The notes under the pieces were generated by a model. The model was given only the letters and a program-made list of their open reading frames with translations. It was not told the origin of the DNA and ran no database searches. DNA of 64,000 bases from Thermostichus vulcanus str. 'Rupite'. Its GTDB lineage: Bacteria; Cyanobacteriota; Cyanobacteriia; Thermostichales; Thermostichaceae. Positions 54,248-62,466 of this stretch are shown here, one piece after another (the stretch's first letter is position 1; every line of letters begins with the position of its first letter). The position numbers and the translations under genes were made by a program. The DNA lies in NCBI RefSeq assembly GCF_022848905.1, contig NZ_JAFIRA010000010.1, positions 1 to 64,000 on the forward strand, written 5' to 3'.

Positions 54248-57202
54248 CTAGGATCCCTCAATGGGGGCAAAGCCCTGGCGCTGGATATTTTCGGTGAGGG
54301 TGCGGGGTTCCAAAAATTGCAGCAGGTAATCAGGGCCACCGGCTTTGGATCCCACGCCAGAGAGCTTAAAGCCGCCAAAGGGTTGCCGTTCCACCAAGGC
54401 CCCTGTGATGTCGCGGTTGATGTAGAGATTGCCGACGGCAAAGTCTTGACGGGCTTGTTCGATGTGGGAGGGGGTGCGACTGTAAAGACCGCCGGTGAGA
54501 GCATAGGGGGTAGCATTAGCCATTTCTAGGGCTGTGGAAAAGTTTGGAACACGCAAAATGGCCAGCACAGGGCCGAATAACTCCCGCTGCGCCAGATCCG
54601 ATTGGGGATCCACTTGGCTAAACAAGGTGGGGCCGACAAAATAGCCCCGTTCCGGCACTGGCAAACTCAACTCCAGATGGGCATAGGATTGGGCGGATTG
54701 AATGGCTTGCTGTAGACGGGCTTGCGCCTCCCCATCGATCACCGGGCCCACCTGGGTACTGGGGTGAGCGGGATCCCCGATGTTTAAGGACTGGGTAGCC
54801 TCGATCAGCCGTCCCAGAAACAGATCGTGAATCGGCTCGAGCAGGATCACCCGCGAACAGGCGGAACATTTTTGGCCGCTATAGCCAAAGGCCGAGTTAA
54901 TCACCCCTTTCACCGCCTGATCTAGGTCAGCACTTTCGTCCACGATGATGGCGTTTTTGCCCCCCATCTCGGCGATCACCCGTTTGATGTGCTGTTGGCC
55001 GGGGGCGAGCTGTGCCGCTTGAGCCAGGATCTGGCAGCCCACCGCCTGGGATCCGGTGAAGGCAATCAAATGGACGCGGGGATCTTTAACCAACAGGGGG
55101 CCAATTGCTTCCCCGACTCCCGGTAGAAACTGGAACACCCCTGCCGGGATCCCGGCTTCCGAGAGGGCGGTGAGGATAAACCCTGCCAATTTGGCTGCGA
55201 TCACAGAAGACTGTTCTGCCGGTTTGAGCAGCACACAGTTGCCGGTCACCAAAGCAGCCACTGTCATGCCACAGGCGATGGAAAGGGGGAAGTTCCAGGG
55301 GGCGATCACAACAGCCAAGCCCCGCGGTTGATAGTGGTAGCGATTGGTTTCACCAGGGACATGGCGCTCTTGACCCCGCTCAAGGGTCTCCATCTGCTGA
55401 GCGTAGTAGCGGCAAAAGTCGATCGCTTCTGAGATCTCCCCATCCGCTTGGGGAATCGGTTTGCCCACCTCTAGCACCATCCAGGCAGCCAGTTCCGCCC
55501 GTTGGTCTGCGATTTGCTCCGCCACCCGCCGCAGGATCCCAGCTCTGACGGAGACAGGGGTGCGCTTCCAGAGGGGAAAGCAGGCTTGAGCCGCAGCAAG
55601 GGCTTCTTCGACTTGCTCCGGACTGGTCAACCCAATTTCTCCCACCACCTGTTCAGGATTGGCGGGGTTCAGGGAAGGAATTGCCTGTGGGGTTGCTTGA
55701 TATTGCCCGGCGATCCAGGGTTGCACTTTCTGGCCCAGTTGGGTTTGAACTTTTTGCAGGGCTTGGAAAAATGGATCCCGTTGGCTGGGCTGACTAAAGT
55801 CGCTATCTGCAGCTGCTGGGAAAGAAAGAGGTGCAGCCTGAAAAACGGATGCGGCGTCGAAGGCAGGGGGGGCCAGCAATTGCTCGGCCTCATAACCCTG
55901 AACGCTCTGACGCAAGAAGGAACTATTGGCAGTATTCTCCAACAGACGCCGGATCAGATAGGCCATGCCAGGGAGCAAAGCCCCGTAAGGGCAATACACC
56001 CGCACCCGATGCCCCGTCTGCACCAAGGCTTTGGCCAGTTTGTCCGCCATGCCGTAGAGCACCTGCATCTCAAAGGCTGGCTTCGGTACCCCCAAGGCTT
56101 CCGCAATGGCAATGGCCTTGGCTTGAGACCGCACGTTGTGGCTACCGATGGCAGCATAAAGATGGGTGTGATGCTCTAACAAAAGCTGGGTGAGGCGCTC
56201 AAAGTTGGCATCGGTGGCTGCTTTGTCGTTGTAAACCGGCTGCGGCCAGTGCTTTTGTGCCGCCAGGATGGTTTCTTGATCCCAGTAGGCTCCCTTCACC
56301 AATCGCACCGTCACTGGGGATCCCCGTTCCTGGGCCCAGCTGATCAGGTTCTGTAAATCGGTATAGCTATCCCGCAGGTAGGCTTGCAGTGTCAAGCCAA
56401 CATCGGTGCGGTTTCTGAATTCCGGCTCCAGCAACAGCTCCTGCAAAATGGAGAGGGTGAGGGACTTGTAGCGGTACTGCTCCATGTCGAAATGGATCCC
56501 TACCCCCAACTCTGCGGCTCGGCGCAGCAACGGCCGGATCCGTTCCCCTACCCTGGCTTTGGCTCCCACAGGATCAAAGGGGTCGAACTGGGAATAGAAG
56601 GCAGTCAGTTTGACGGAAACCTGAGGCTGCGGCTGGGGCTGCGGCCAAGTTTTGACGGCGGTTGCCAAATGCTCCATCACCTGCAGGTAGCGCTCCAAAT
56701 AGGACTGGGCCTCCGCTTCGGTGATGACGGCTTCTCCCAGCAGATCCACCGTGAAGGTCATGCCCTGCCGATGCAACTGTTCCAAGGTTTTGCTCACCTG
56801 CTTCAGGGTTTCCCCGGCGATGTAGCGGTGGGCCAGAGCTTCTACGGCAGTGGTCAGGGTGCTGGCGGCCAACTGTCCGGGCAGGGAGTCGGGATCGGCA
56901 AAGTTGAGCAGGTTCTTCAACAGACTGGGTAACTCCACCGCCGCATCTGAGAGATACTCCTGCAGATGACGGGCCACTTCTGTTTTGCTTTTCAGGCTGG
57001 GCAACACATCGATGAGGCGAAACAACTGTGCCCGCAGATGGGGGCTTTCCATCGCCCAGGCCAGCAGTCGATCATCCCACCGCAGTTGATCGCGCCATTG
57101 GGCCAGCAGGGACTTGCCTTCTCCCCTGACTGCCGCCAGCAAGGATTGGGCAATCGTTTGGGTTTGGGCTTCGTAAGCGGGGAGGGTAGCTTGGACAACC
57201 AT
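54248..57202 (-). CDS. putA: Bifunctional proline dehydrogenase / P5C dehydrogenase
   Basis: 984 aa. Residues 1-450 are the FAD-dependent proline dehydrogenase barrel (DMEQYRYKSLTLSIL, VRLVKGAYWDQE, YCPYGALLPGMAYLIRRLLENTAN). Residues 500-970 are the aldehyde dehydrogenase: VIAPWNFPLSIACGM, AEMGGKNAIIVDESAD, and GYSGQKCSACSR with the catalytic Cys. It oxidises proline to glutamate with intermediate channelling. There is no N-terminal ribbon-helix-helix, so it lacks the repressor function of E. coli PutA. ATG at 57202. Confidence 0.97.
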   Translation of the reverse strand: MVVQATLPAYEAQTQTIAQSLLAAVRGEGKSLLAQWRDQLRWDDRLLAWAMESPHLRAQLFRLIDVLPSLKSKTEVARHLQEYLSDAAVELPSLLKNLLNFADPDSLPGQLAASTLTTAVEALAHRYIAGETLKQVSKTLEQLHRQGMTFTVDLLGEAVITEAEAQSYLERYLQVMEHLATAVKTWPQPQPQPQVSVKLTAFYSQFDPFDPVGAKARVGERIRPLLRRAAELGVGIHFDMEQYRYKSLTLSILQELLLEPEFRNRTDVGLTLQAYLRDSYTDLQNLISWAQERGSPVTVRLVKGAYWDQETILAAQKHWPQPVYNDKAATDANFERLTQLLLEHHTHLYAAIGSHNVRSQAKAIAIAEALGVPKPAFEMQVLYGMADKLAKALVQTGHRVRVYCPYGALLPGMAYLIRRLLENTANSSFLRQSVQGYEAEQLLAPPAFDAASVFQAAPLSFPAAADSDFSQPSQRDPFFQALQKVQTQLGQKVQPWIAGQYQATPQAIPSLNPANPEQVVGEIGLTSPEQVEEALAAAQACFPLWKRTPVSVRAGILRRVAEQIADQRAELAAWMVLEVGKPIPQADGEISEAIDFCRYYAQQMETLERGQERHVPGETNRYHYQPRGLAVVIAPWNFPLSIACGMTVAALVTGNCVLLKPAEQSSVIAAKLAGFILTALSEAGIPAGVFQFLPGVGEAIGPLLVKDPRVHLIAFTGSQAVGCQILAQAAQLAPGQQHIKRVIAEMGGKNAIIVDESADLDQAVKGVINSAFGYSGQKCSACSRVILLEPIHDLFLGRLIEATQSLNIGDPAHPSTQVGPVIDGEAQARLQQAIQSAQSYAHLELSLPVPERGYFVGPTLFSQVDPQSDLAQRELFGPVLAILRVPNFSTALEMANATPYALTGGLYSRTPSHIEQARQDFAVGNLYINRDITGALVERQPFGGFKLSGVGSKAGGPDYLLQFLEPRTLTENIQRQGFAPIEGS

Positions 57203-57550
57203 AATTACTGGGCAATAACTGGGCGAGCAGGGATCCCCTTATGCTGTCACAGGCAGGAGCGGGATCTGGGTAACTTTTGAGAAGATAATGCTTTTGTGAG
57301 GGCTAATGCAGAAGTGCCTTCACCGAACTTAACTCCTAAGAGCGCGAGAACATAAATCCCGCGCTGTACCTGAAAGGTCTTCGCCTAGCGTGCCGTAGGC
57401 ATAGCGTCGGGATACAAAGCCCTACGGGCCGTGCGTAGCAAGACGGAGTCTCGCCGCTTGCTGTAGCAGTGGGGTATGCGCTTCGCGCAGGCTGAGCCAA
57501 CGATACCCCCGAAGCAAGCATTTACCACCGCACTCTAGTTGTGGTAAACT
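57203..57550 (+). mobile_element. Left flank of the tnpB element
   Basis: 348 bp without a gene. It is crowded with short inverted motifs (TGCCGTAGGCATAGCG, CCTACGGGCCGTGCGTAGC, GCGCTTCGCGCAGGC). The block at 57357-57413 begins TCCCGCGCTGTAC and ends GCGTCGGGA, the same two words that bracket the right end at 58811-58866. This suggests the element's left terminal structure. The exact boundary and target site are not determined. Confidence 0.5.
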
Positions 57551-58825
57551 ATGGCTATGCTGACCCTGAACTACACCTACCGAATCTATCCAGATGCCGC
57601 GCAGCAGACTCAACTGCTGGAGTGGCTTGAGATATGTAGAAGCGTGTATAACTACGCTTTGCGCGAACTCAAAGACTGGATTGCTTCGCGTAAGTGTCCG
57701 CTAGACCGATGCTCGTTGGAAAGGGAATACATCATTCCCGCCGACGAGCCGTTCCCGTCTTATCACCGTCAGCAAAACAACCTGCCCAAAGCTAAGAAGC
57801 AATTCCCGCATTTGGGTAAGGTGCATTCCCAGGTTTTGCAAACTACGATTCGTAGACTGCACGATACCTGGGAAGCGTTTCAGAAACGGGGGCATGGGTT
57901 CCCACGATTCAAAAAGTTTGGTCAATTCAAGTCCTTTGTGTTTCCCCAGTTCAAGAACAACCCTATCAACGGCTCTACTGTCAAGTTGCCAAAGATAGGG
58001 GAAGTGCCCATCAACCTGCATCGCCCTATCCCTGACGGGTTTAAGGTGAAGCAGGTGCGAGTGGTGTCTAGGGTGCGGGGTACACAGTGGTACGTGGTGG
58101 TGACAATTGAATCGCCGGTGTCGGTTCCTGACATTCCAATTCATGGTCGTGCCATCGGCATTGACCTCGGATTGGAGCGATTCTTGACGGTTTCGGATGG
58201 CAGCTTCCAGGAGCGCCCCAAGTTTTTCAGGTCGATGCACCGCAAGCTGAAATTGCTGCAACGCAGAGCGGCACGAAAACAGAAGGGGTCGCAAAACTGG
58301 GAGAAAGCCCAAACGAAAGTGGCTAGGATGCACCACCGGATTGCTAACCGTCGCAAAGATTTTCATCTGAAGACGGCTCATAAGCTGTGTGACCAAGCGC
58401 AGACCATTTTCGCCGAAGACCTCAATGTCAAAGGGTTGGCGCGAGGGATACTGCGGAAAGGTTGTGTTGATGCTGCCTTTGGACAATTTCTTTCTCTGAC
58501 AGAATGGGTGTGCTGGAAACGCGGGGTGTACTTTGCCAAGGTTGACCCCAACGGCACCAGTCAAACCTGCCCATCCTGCTTTGCCACTGTGCATAAAGGC
58601 TTGGAAGTCAGAGAGCATCATTGTCCTGAGTGTGGGTATCGCACCCATCGGGATCATGCTGCCGCCGAGATGGTGTTGCGTCGTGGACTAGAGAACGTAG
58701 TAGCCCAGGGACTCTGGGGAAGGGAAACCGCCTGTCAAGTCGGTCTGTCGGGGGTCTATGACCTAGATAAGTGGCGTGGGGCAGGAATACCCAATCGCGA
58801 GGTTGGGAAGCCCGCGCTGTACTAG
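57551..58825 (+). CDS. tnpB: TnpB RNA-guided nuclease (IS200/IS605-type OrfB)
   Basis: 424 aa. The RuvC-like catalytic triad is complete: D205 in AIGIDLGLERF, E289 in IFAEDLNVKGLAR, and D368 in THRDHAAAEMVLRRG. A zinc finger is present (QTCPSC and HHCPECGYRTHRDH). The N-terminal helix-turn-helix region begins LNYTYRIYPDAAQQTQLLEWLE. TnpB proteins are guided by an omega RNA made from the element's right end. No tnpA is in the window, so mobility would need help in trans. The reading frame ends within the right-end structured segment. GGATCC palindromes are absent here, consistent with recent arrival. Confidence 0.95.
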   Translation: MAMLTLNYTYRIYPDAAQQTQLLEWLEICRSVYNYALRELKDWIASRKCPLDRCSLEREYIIPADEPFPSYHRQQNNLPKAKKQFPHLGKVHSQVLQTTIRRLHDTWEAFQKRGHGFPRFKKFGQFKSFVFPQFKNNPINGSTVKLPKIGEVPINLHRPIPDGFKVKQVRVVSRVRGTQWYVVVTIESPVSVPDIPIHGRAIGIDLGLERFLTVSDGSFQERPKFFRSMHRKLKLLQRRAARKQKGSQNWEKAQTKVARMHHRIANRRKDFHLKTAHKLCDQAQTIFAEDLNVKGLARGILRKGCVDAAFGQFLSLTEWVCWKRGVYFAKVDPNGTSQTCPSCFATVHKGLEVREHHCPECGYRTHRDHAAAEMVLRRGLENVVAQGLWGRETACQVGLSGVYDLDKWRGAGIPNREVGKPALY

Positions 58826-58866
58826 CGCTCCGCGCCGCTAGCGCGAACGTAGAGTCAGCGTCGGGA
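58811..58866 (+). mobile_element. Right-end structured segment of the tnpB element (omega RNA end candidate)
   Basis: It starts CCCGCGCTGTACTAGCG, overlapping the last codons of tnpB, and ends GCGTCGGGA just before GGATGTCACTC. An internal CTAGCGC/GCGCTAG-like hairpin (around 58822-58846) and the outer CCCG/CGGG pairing give a stem-loop structure. In IS200/IS605 elements the right end is the scaffold end of the omega RNA, with the guide lying just beyond. Confidence 0.5.
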
Positions 58867-58914
58867 GGATGTCACTCACAAGCCGGTGGGTCGGGGTATC
58901 AGAGGTTATTTATT

Positions 58915-59574
58915 ATGCAAGCGTTTGTTGCAGGAGCTACCGGGGAAACTGGGCGGCGCATTGTGCAAGAGTTGGTCAGCCGCGGGATCCGGGTACGGGC
59001 GCTGGTCCGCAGTCGGGAGCTGGCCGCTCAAGTTTTGCCTCCAGAAGCCGAGATTGTCGTGGGGGATGTGCTGGATCCGGCCACTCTGAAGACAGGCATG
59101 GAGGGGTGTACGGTGGTGTTCTGCGCAACCGGGGCGCGGCCTAGCTGGGATCCGCTACAGCCTTACCGGGTTGATTATGAGGGCACTAAGAATTTGGTGA
59201 ATGTGGCCAAAGCCCAAGGGATCCAACACTTTGTTTTGGTGTCTTCCTTGTGTGTGTCGCAATTCTTTCACCCGCTCAATTTGTTTTGGCTGATCTTGGT
59301 CTGGAAAAAGCAGGCGGAACAATACCTACAAAAAAGTGGCCTGACTTACACGATTGTGCGACCAGGGGGCTTGAAAAATCAGGACAACGAAGATGGCATT
59401 GTTCTATCCAAAGCCGATACCCTCTTTGAGGGCAGCATTCCTCGTACCAAGGTAGCCCAAGTGGCTGTAGAAAGCTTGTTCCAACCCGCAGCCCAAAATC
59501 AGATCGTCGAGATTGTAGCCAAACCGGACGTTGCCAAACAAGACTGGAGCACTCTGTTTGCTTCGCTGGCCTGA
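58915..59574 (+). CDS. NAD(P)-binding SDR/NmrA-like oxidoreductase
   Basis: 219 aa from ATG 58915 (MQAFVAGATGETGRRIVQELV). Glycine-rich dinucleotide loop GATGETG, then VRALVRS suggesting NADP preference, VDYEGTKNLVNVAKAQGI, FVLVSSLCVS and LTYTIVRPGGLKNQ. An atypical SDR lacking an obvious YxxxK, like the Tic62/Ycf39-related group in phototrophs. The substrate is unknown. Longer in-frame starts would read through the tnpB right end and are rejected. Confidence 0.85.
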   Translation: MQAFVAGATGETGRRIVQELVSRGIRVRALVRSRELAAQVLPPEAEIVVGDVLDPATLKTGMEGCTVVFCATGARPSWDPLQPYRVDYEGTKNLVNVAKAQGIQHFVLVSSLCVSQFFHPLNLFWLILVWKKQAEQYLQKSGLTYTIVRPGGLKNQDNEDGIVLSKADTLFEGSIPRTKVAQVAVESLFQPAAQNQIVEIVAKPDVAKQDWSTLFASLA

Positions 59575-59708
59575 AAGTGTTACTTGCGATTAACTGAGAA
59601 AGGATCCCTGGGTTACAGAGCCTATGTCATCACGAATTAAGTGGCCATCTTCATAAATGAGTCAGTCTGCTACATCCAAAACTCCTCCCCAAGTTGAACT
59701 TGAAATGA

Positions 59709-59754
59709 ACTAAACGGTTCAGTAATAGCTAAGCACTAAACCGATTAGTTTAGT
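59709..59754. promoter_or_regulatory. Candidate TetR operator pair
   Basis: ACTAAACGGTTCAGT (59709-59723) is a near-palindrome, and ACTAAACCGATTAGTTTAGT (59735-59754) is a perfect 7-bp inverted repeat with a 6-bp spacer. A related half-site, AACCGTTTAG, lies at 60257-60266 before the TetR gene at 60372. Shared half-sites near a TetR gene are what an operator pair would look like; binding is inferred. Confidence 0.5.
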
Positions 59755-59866
59755 CTGTCAAGAGCGGGCTCCCAGACAGCGCTATCCCCCACCAAATCCA
59801 CAACCAGGATCGGATCCCGAGGGATCCCTGCTCAGCAGTACAGTCTGGAGAAGATCACAGAAGGAG

Positions 59867-59898
59867 GGTGATCCCTATCAAGGGGTGATCCGTATCAG
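59867..59898. promoter_or_regulatory. Direct repeat of a TGAT-N4-ATCA palindrome
   Basis: GGGTGATCCCTATCA (59867-59881) and GGGTGATCCGTATCA (59884-59898) differ at one base, are spaced 17 bp apart, and each is a TGAT-N4-ATCA dyad. They lie 55-90 bp upstream of the small peptide gene, a good position for a regulator site. Confidence 0.5.
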
Positions 59899-59953
59899 AG
59901 AACAGATAGGGAAAGACCCATAGGATGGGGTCATCTTGTTTAGGAGCCCCACA

Positions 59954-60160
59954 ATGTCTGCCCAGGATCCCTGCGCTTACTCGCATAGCCTGAATGAAGC
60001 TGATGCCCTCAGCGATGACCAGCTTGAAGCAATCTCGGGTGGAATCATCATCGTCGGTGGGGTAACCGGTGCGTTCTCTAACCCTCTCGCCAACGTTGCC
60101 CTCAATCCTCAGCCCTTGCCGCCTCGCTTCTTCCGACTGTTCAATATTTTCTATCTCTGA
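59954..60160 (+). CDS. Small peptide with double-glycine-type leader (putative RiPP precursor)
   Basis: 68 aa from ATG 59954 with TAGGAG upstream. Residues 1-30 (ending ALSDDQLEAISGG) have the LSxxELxxIxGG form of double-glycine leader peptides that are cut by C39-peptidase transporters. The rest is hydrophobic and Pro-rich, with GGVTGAFSNPLANVALNPQP then LPPRFFRLF. No modification enzyme or transporter is adjacent, so the product is uncertain. A TetR gene follows in the same direction. Confidence 0.6.
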   Translation: MSAQDPCAYSHSLNEADALSDDQLEAISGGIIIVGGVTGAFSNPLANVALNPQPLPPRFFRLFNIFYL

Positions 60161-60256
60161 GGTTCTGCTGAGGGAAGCTTAGGTTGCTGGGATCCCGCTC
60201 CACTAGACTAGGACTACCATCCCTTGCTGTACTCTATGCTTCCCCTATGCCTTGTC

Positions 60257-60266
60257 AACCGTTTAG
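60257..60266. promoter_or_regulatory. Operator-like half-site upstream of tetR
   Basis: AACCGTTTAG is the complement of CTAAACGGTT at 59710-59719. It lies about 105 bp before the TetR start and may belong to the same regulon. Confidence 0.35.
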
Positions 60267-60371
60267 ATCCGTCATCTCCATCAGCTTGCAACTGTGCTTG
60301 GGATCCCATCTTTTTCGCAGTCTTTAGCGCCTTGCTTTGACCTTTTATTGACTTCTATTGAGCTATAAACG

Positions 60372-61007
60372 ATGTCTACTTCCACTTTGACCAAAGAAGA
60401 AGCCATTCTCCGGGGAGCGCTCCAAGAGTTCTTGGAACATGGCTATGCAGGCACCAGCATGGATAAAGTGGCCAGTTCAGCAGGTGTTTCTAAAGCAACT
60501 GTTTACAGCCACTTTCAAGATAAAGAACATCTTTTTATTGCCTTAATTGACCAGTTCACCGAGCAAAGAATGGCCGTTTTTTTGGGGCTAAGTCAGGACA
60601 GCATCTCGGAAAATCAATTCCAAGAGGCAAATAGTACACATGAACTCAAGACCGGATTAAAACAAATTGCCCTAAGCATGATCCATGAAGTTTCTGAAGA
60701 TGAGTTTATTCTTCCCTTCATGCGACTTTTGGTGGCAGAGTCGGGACGTTTTCCAAACTTGGGTAAAACCTTTCTGACCCACATGGAGCTGCGTGGATTG
60801 AACGTGATCTCGGAGTACCTAAGCTCTTATCCCCACCTGAAACTGAAAGATCCAGAGGCCGTCGCGCGAATCTTTGTCGGCTCGTTGGTGCACTACATGA
60901 TTGTGCAGGAAATGTTGCACGGCAAAGAGGTGATCCCGATGGAGCCAGAACGCTTGGTGGATAGCTTGGTGGATTTGGTGGTGACACAAGCGGAAAATAA
61001 AAAATAA
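60372..61007 (+). CDS. TetR/AcrR family transcriptional regulator
   Basis: 211 aa. The N-terminal HTH reads ILRGALQEFLEHGYAGTSMD, then KVASSAGVSKATVYSHFQDKEHLF, the standard TetR pattern. The C-terminal ~140 aa form a helical ligand domain resembling the AcrR C-terminal group (FMRLLVAESGRFPNLGKTFL). It probably represses itself and the small peptide gene or the SDR gene. ATG at 60372. Confidence 0.93.
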   Translation: MSTSTLTKEEAILRGALQEFLEHGYAGTSMDKVASSAGVSKATVYSHFQDKEHLFIALIDQFTEQRMAVFLGLSQDSISENQFQEANSTHELKTGLKQIALSMIHEVSEDEFILPFMRLLVAESGRFPNLGKTFLTHMELRGLNVISEYLSSYPHLKLKDPEAVARIFVGSLVHYMIVQEMLHGKEVIPMEPERLVDSLVDLVVTQAENKK

Positions 61008-61129
61008 TACGTTCGCCGGGGCCCACTAAATTCTAAGTAACCTAAGTAACCATAGTCCAACGCGCTAGCGTGCTCTGGGTGCAAAGGGCTGTACCCTAGA
61101 AGGTGTTCTTGAGTGAGTTCGTGCAAGCA

Positions 61130-62461
61130 ATGGCTCAGCCTGCCCTGCGTATTGTGATCGTGCGTCATGGTGAGAGCACCTTTAACCTAGAAAGTCGCAT
61201 TCAAGGCCGGTCGGATCTCTCTCGCCTCACCCCAACAGGAGAATCACAGGCGCAGTGTGTGGCCAAGGCTCTGGCCGGGATCCCATTCAATCAAGCCTTT
61301 TGTAGCCCCCTAACTCGTGCTCTCGATACAGCTCGCATCATCTTAAAAGACCGGGAAGGGATCCCTCTAACGGTGACGGAGCAACTGCGGGAAATCGACC
61401 TCACCGCTTGGGAAGGGCTGACCTTTGCGGAGGTGAAAGAGAAATACCCCGACGACCATCACCTCTGGCGGCAACACCCCGAGAATTTGGAGCTAGAAGG
61501 GCGCTTCCCGGTGCGGGATCTGTGGCAGCAGGCGCGAGACTTTTGGCAAACCCTAGCGCAAGGGATCCCTGATCAAGAGGAGCTGATCAATATTCTTGTG
61601 GTAGGGCACAGCGGCATCAACCGCGCCCTGATTAGCACCGCTGCTGGTCTGGAACCTCACTACTACCATCGCCTTGGGCAAGACAACTGCGCCATCAGCA
61701 TTCTCAATTTTCCCCAGGGGATCTCCTTCTCGCCGCAACTGGAATCCCTCAACATCACCGCCCACCTCGGCCAAGCGATACCCAAACGCAAGCAGGGGAT
61801 GCGCATTTTGCTGGTACGCCACGGGGAAACCCAATGGAATCGGGAACAACGCTTTCAGGGGCGGCGGGATATTCCCCTCAACGCCACAGGAGAAGAACAA
61901 GCTGCCAAAGTGGCAGAGTTCCTGGCAAATCAGCCACTGCAGCTGGCTTTTTCCAGTCCTCTCAAGCGCCCTTGGGCCACCGCCGATGCCATTTGTAATA
62001 GCCATAGCAACCTGATTTTGCGCCCCATTCCCGACCTGCAGGAGATTAGCCATGGGGATTGGGAGGGCAAGCTACAAAGTGAAATCGAAGCGGAATATCC
62101 GGGGGAGCTGGAACAGTGGCAACGGGATCCCGCCAGTGTGCAAATGCCGAATGGGGAAAACCTCTACCAGGTGTGGGAACGGACTCGCCTAGCTTGGCAA
62201 GATATTTTGGCCACCACGGAGGCTCAGTTTCCGCAGGGGACAGCGGTTGTTGTTGCTCACGATGCCATTAACAAGGCCGCCATCTGTCAGTTGTTCGATC
62301 TGTCCCCACGGGCTTTTTGGACGTTCAAGCAGGGCAATGGCGCTGTTACGGTGATCGATTACCCAGAAGGCAAGGATGGGGCGCCGGTCTTAAGGGTGCT
62401 GAATGTCACCACACACTTGTCCGGCCAGATTCTGGACTGTACGGCAGCAGGGGCACTGTAA
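61130..62461 (+). CDS. Two-domain histidine phosphatase (PGAM superfamily)
   Basis: 443 aa with two complete histidine-phosphatase domains: RHGESTFNLESRIQGRSD (residues 13-30) with GHSGINRALI, and RHGETQWNREQRFQGRRD (about 233-250) with AHDAINKAAI. Each has its phospho-acceptor RHG and a second His. Tandem PGAM proteins of this kind occur in cyanobacteria; the substrate may be a sugar phosphate or a cobalamin/phosphoserine-type phosphoester. ATG 61130 is chosen over an upstream TTG. Confidence 0.88.
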   Translation: MAQPALRIVIVRHGESTFNLESRIQGRSDLSRLTPTGESQAQCVAKALAGIPFNQAFCSPLTRALDTARIILKDREGIPLTVTEQLREIDLTAWEGLTFAEVKEKYPDDHHLWRQHPENLELEGRFPVRDLWQQARDFWQTLAQGIPDQEELINILVVGHSGINRALISTAAGLEPHYYHRLGQDNCAISILNFPQGISFSPQLESLNITAHLGQAIPKRKQGMRILLVRHGETQWNREQRFQGRRDIPLNATGEEQAAKVAEFLANQPLQLAFSSPLKRPWATADAICNSHSNLILRPIPDLQEISHGDWEGKLQSEIEAEYPGELEQWQRDPASVQMPNGENLYQVWERTRLAWQDILATTEAQFPQGTAVVVAHDAINKAAICQLFDLSPRAFWTFKQGNGAVTVIDYPEGKDGAPVLRVLNVTTHLSGQILDCTAAGAL

Positions 62462-62466
62462 AACAG

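Larger units (their letters stand above)
59575..59953. promoter_or_regulatory. Intergenic region with clustered palindromic sites
   Basis: About 380 bases with no gene, containing two types of inverted repeat listed separately (59709-59754 and 59867-59898). It ends in the ribosome site TAGGAG of the small peptide gene. It probably carries the promoter of that gene. Confidence 0.5.

Noticed and set aside
54172-54516. 114-codon frame overlapping the end of putA
   Set aside because: A shadow of putA in another frame, rich in Ser/Pro and Ala with no recognisable domain.
57701-58657. 318-codon open frame antisense to tnpB
   Set aside because: tnpB on the plus strand has complete catalytic motifs; the antisense frame shows none.
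61021-61129. Possible terminator between tetR and the phosphatase gene
   Set aside because: Short repeats such as CCTAAGTAACC are present, but no stable stem followed by a T-run.
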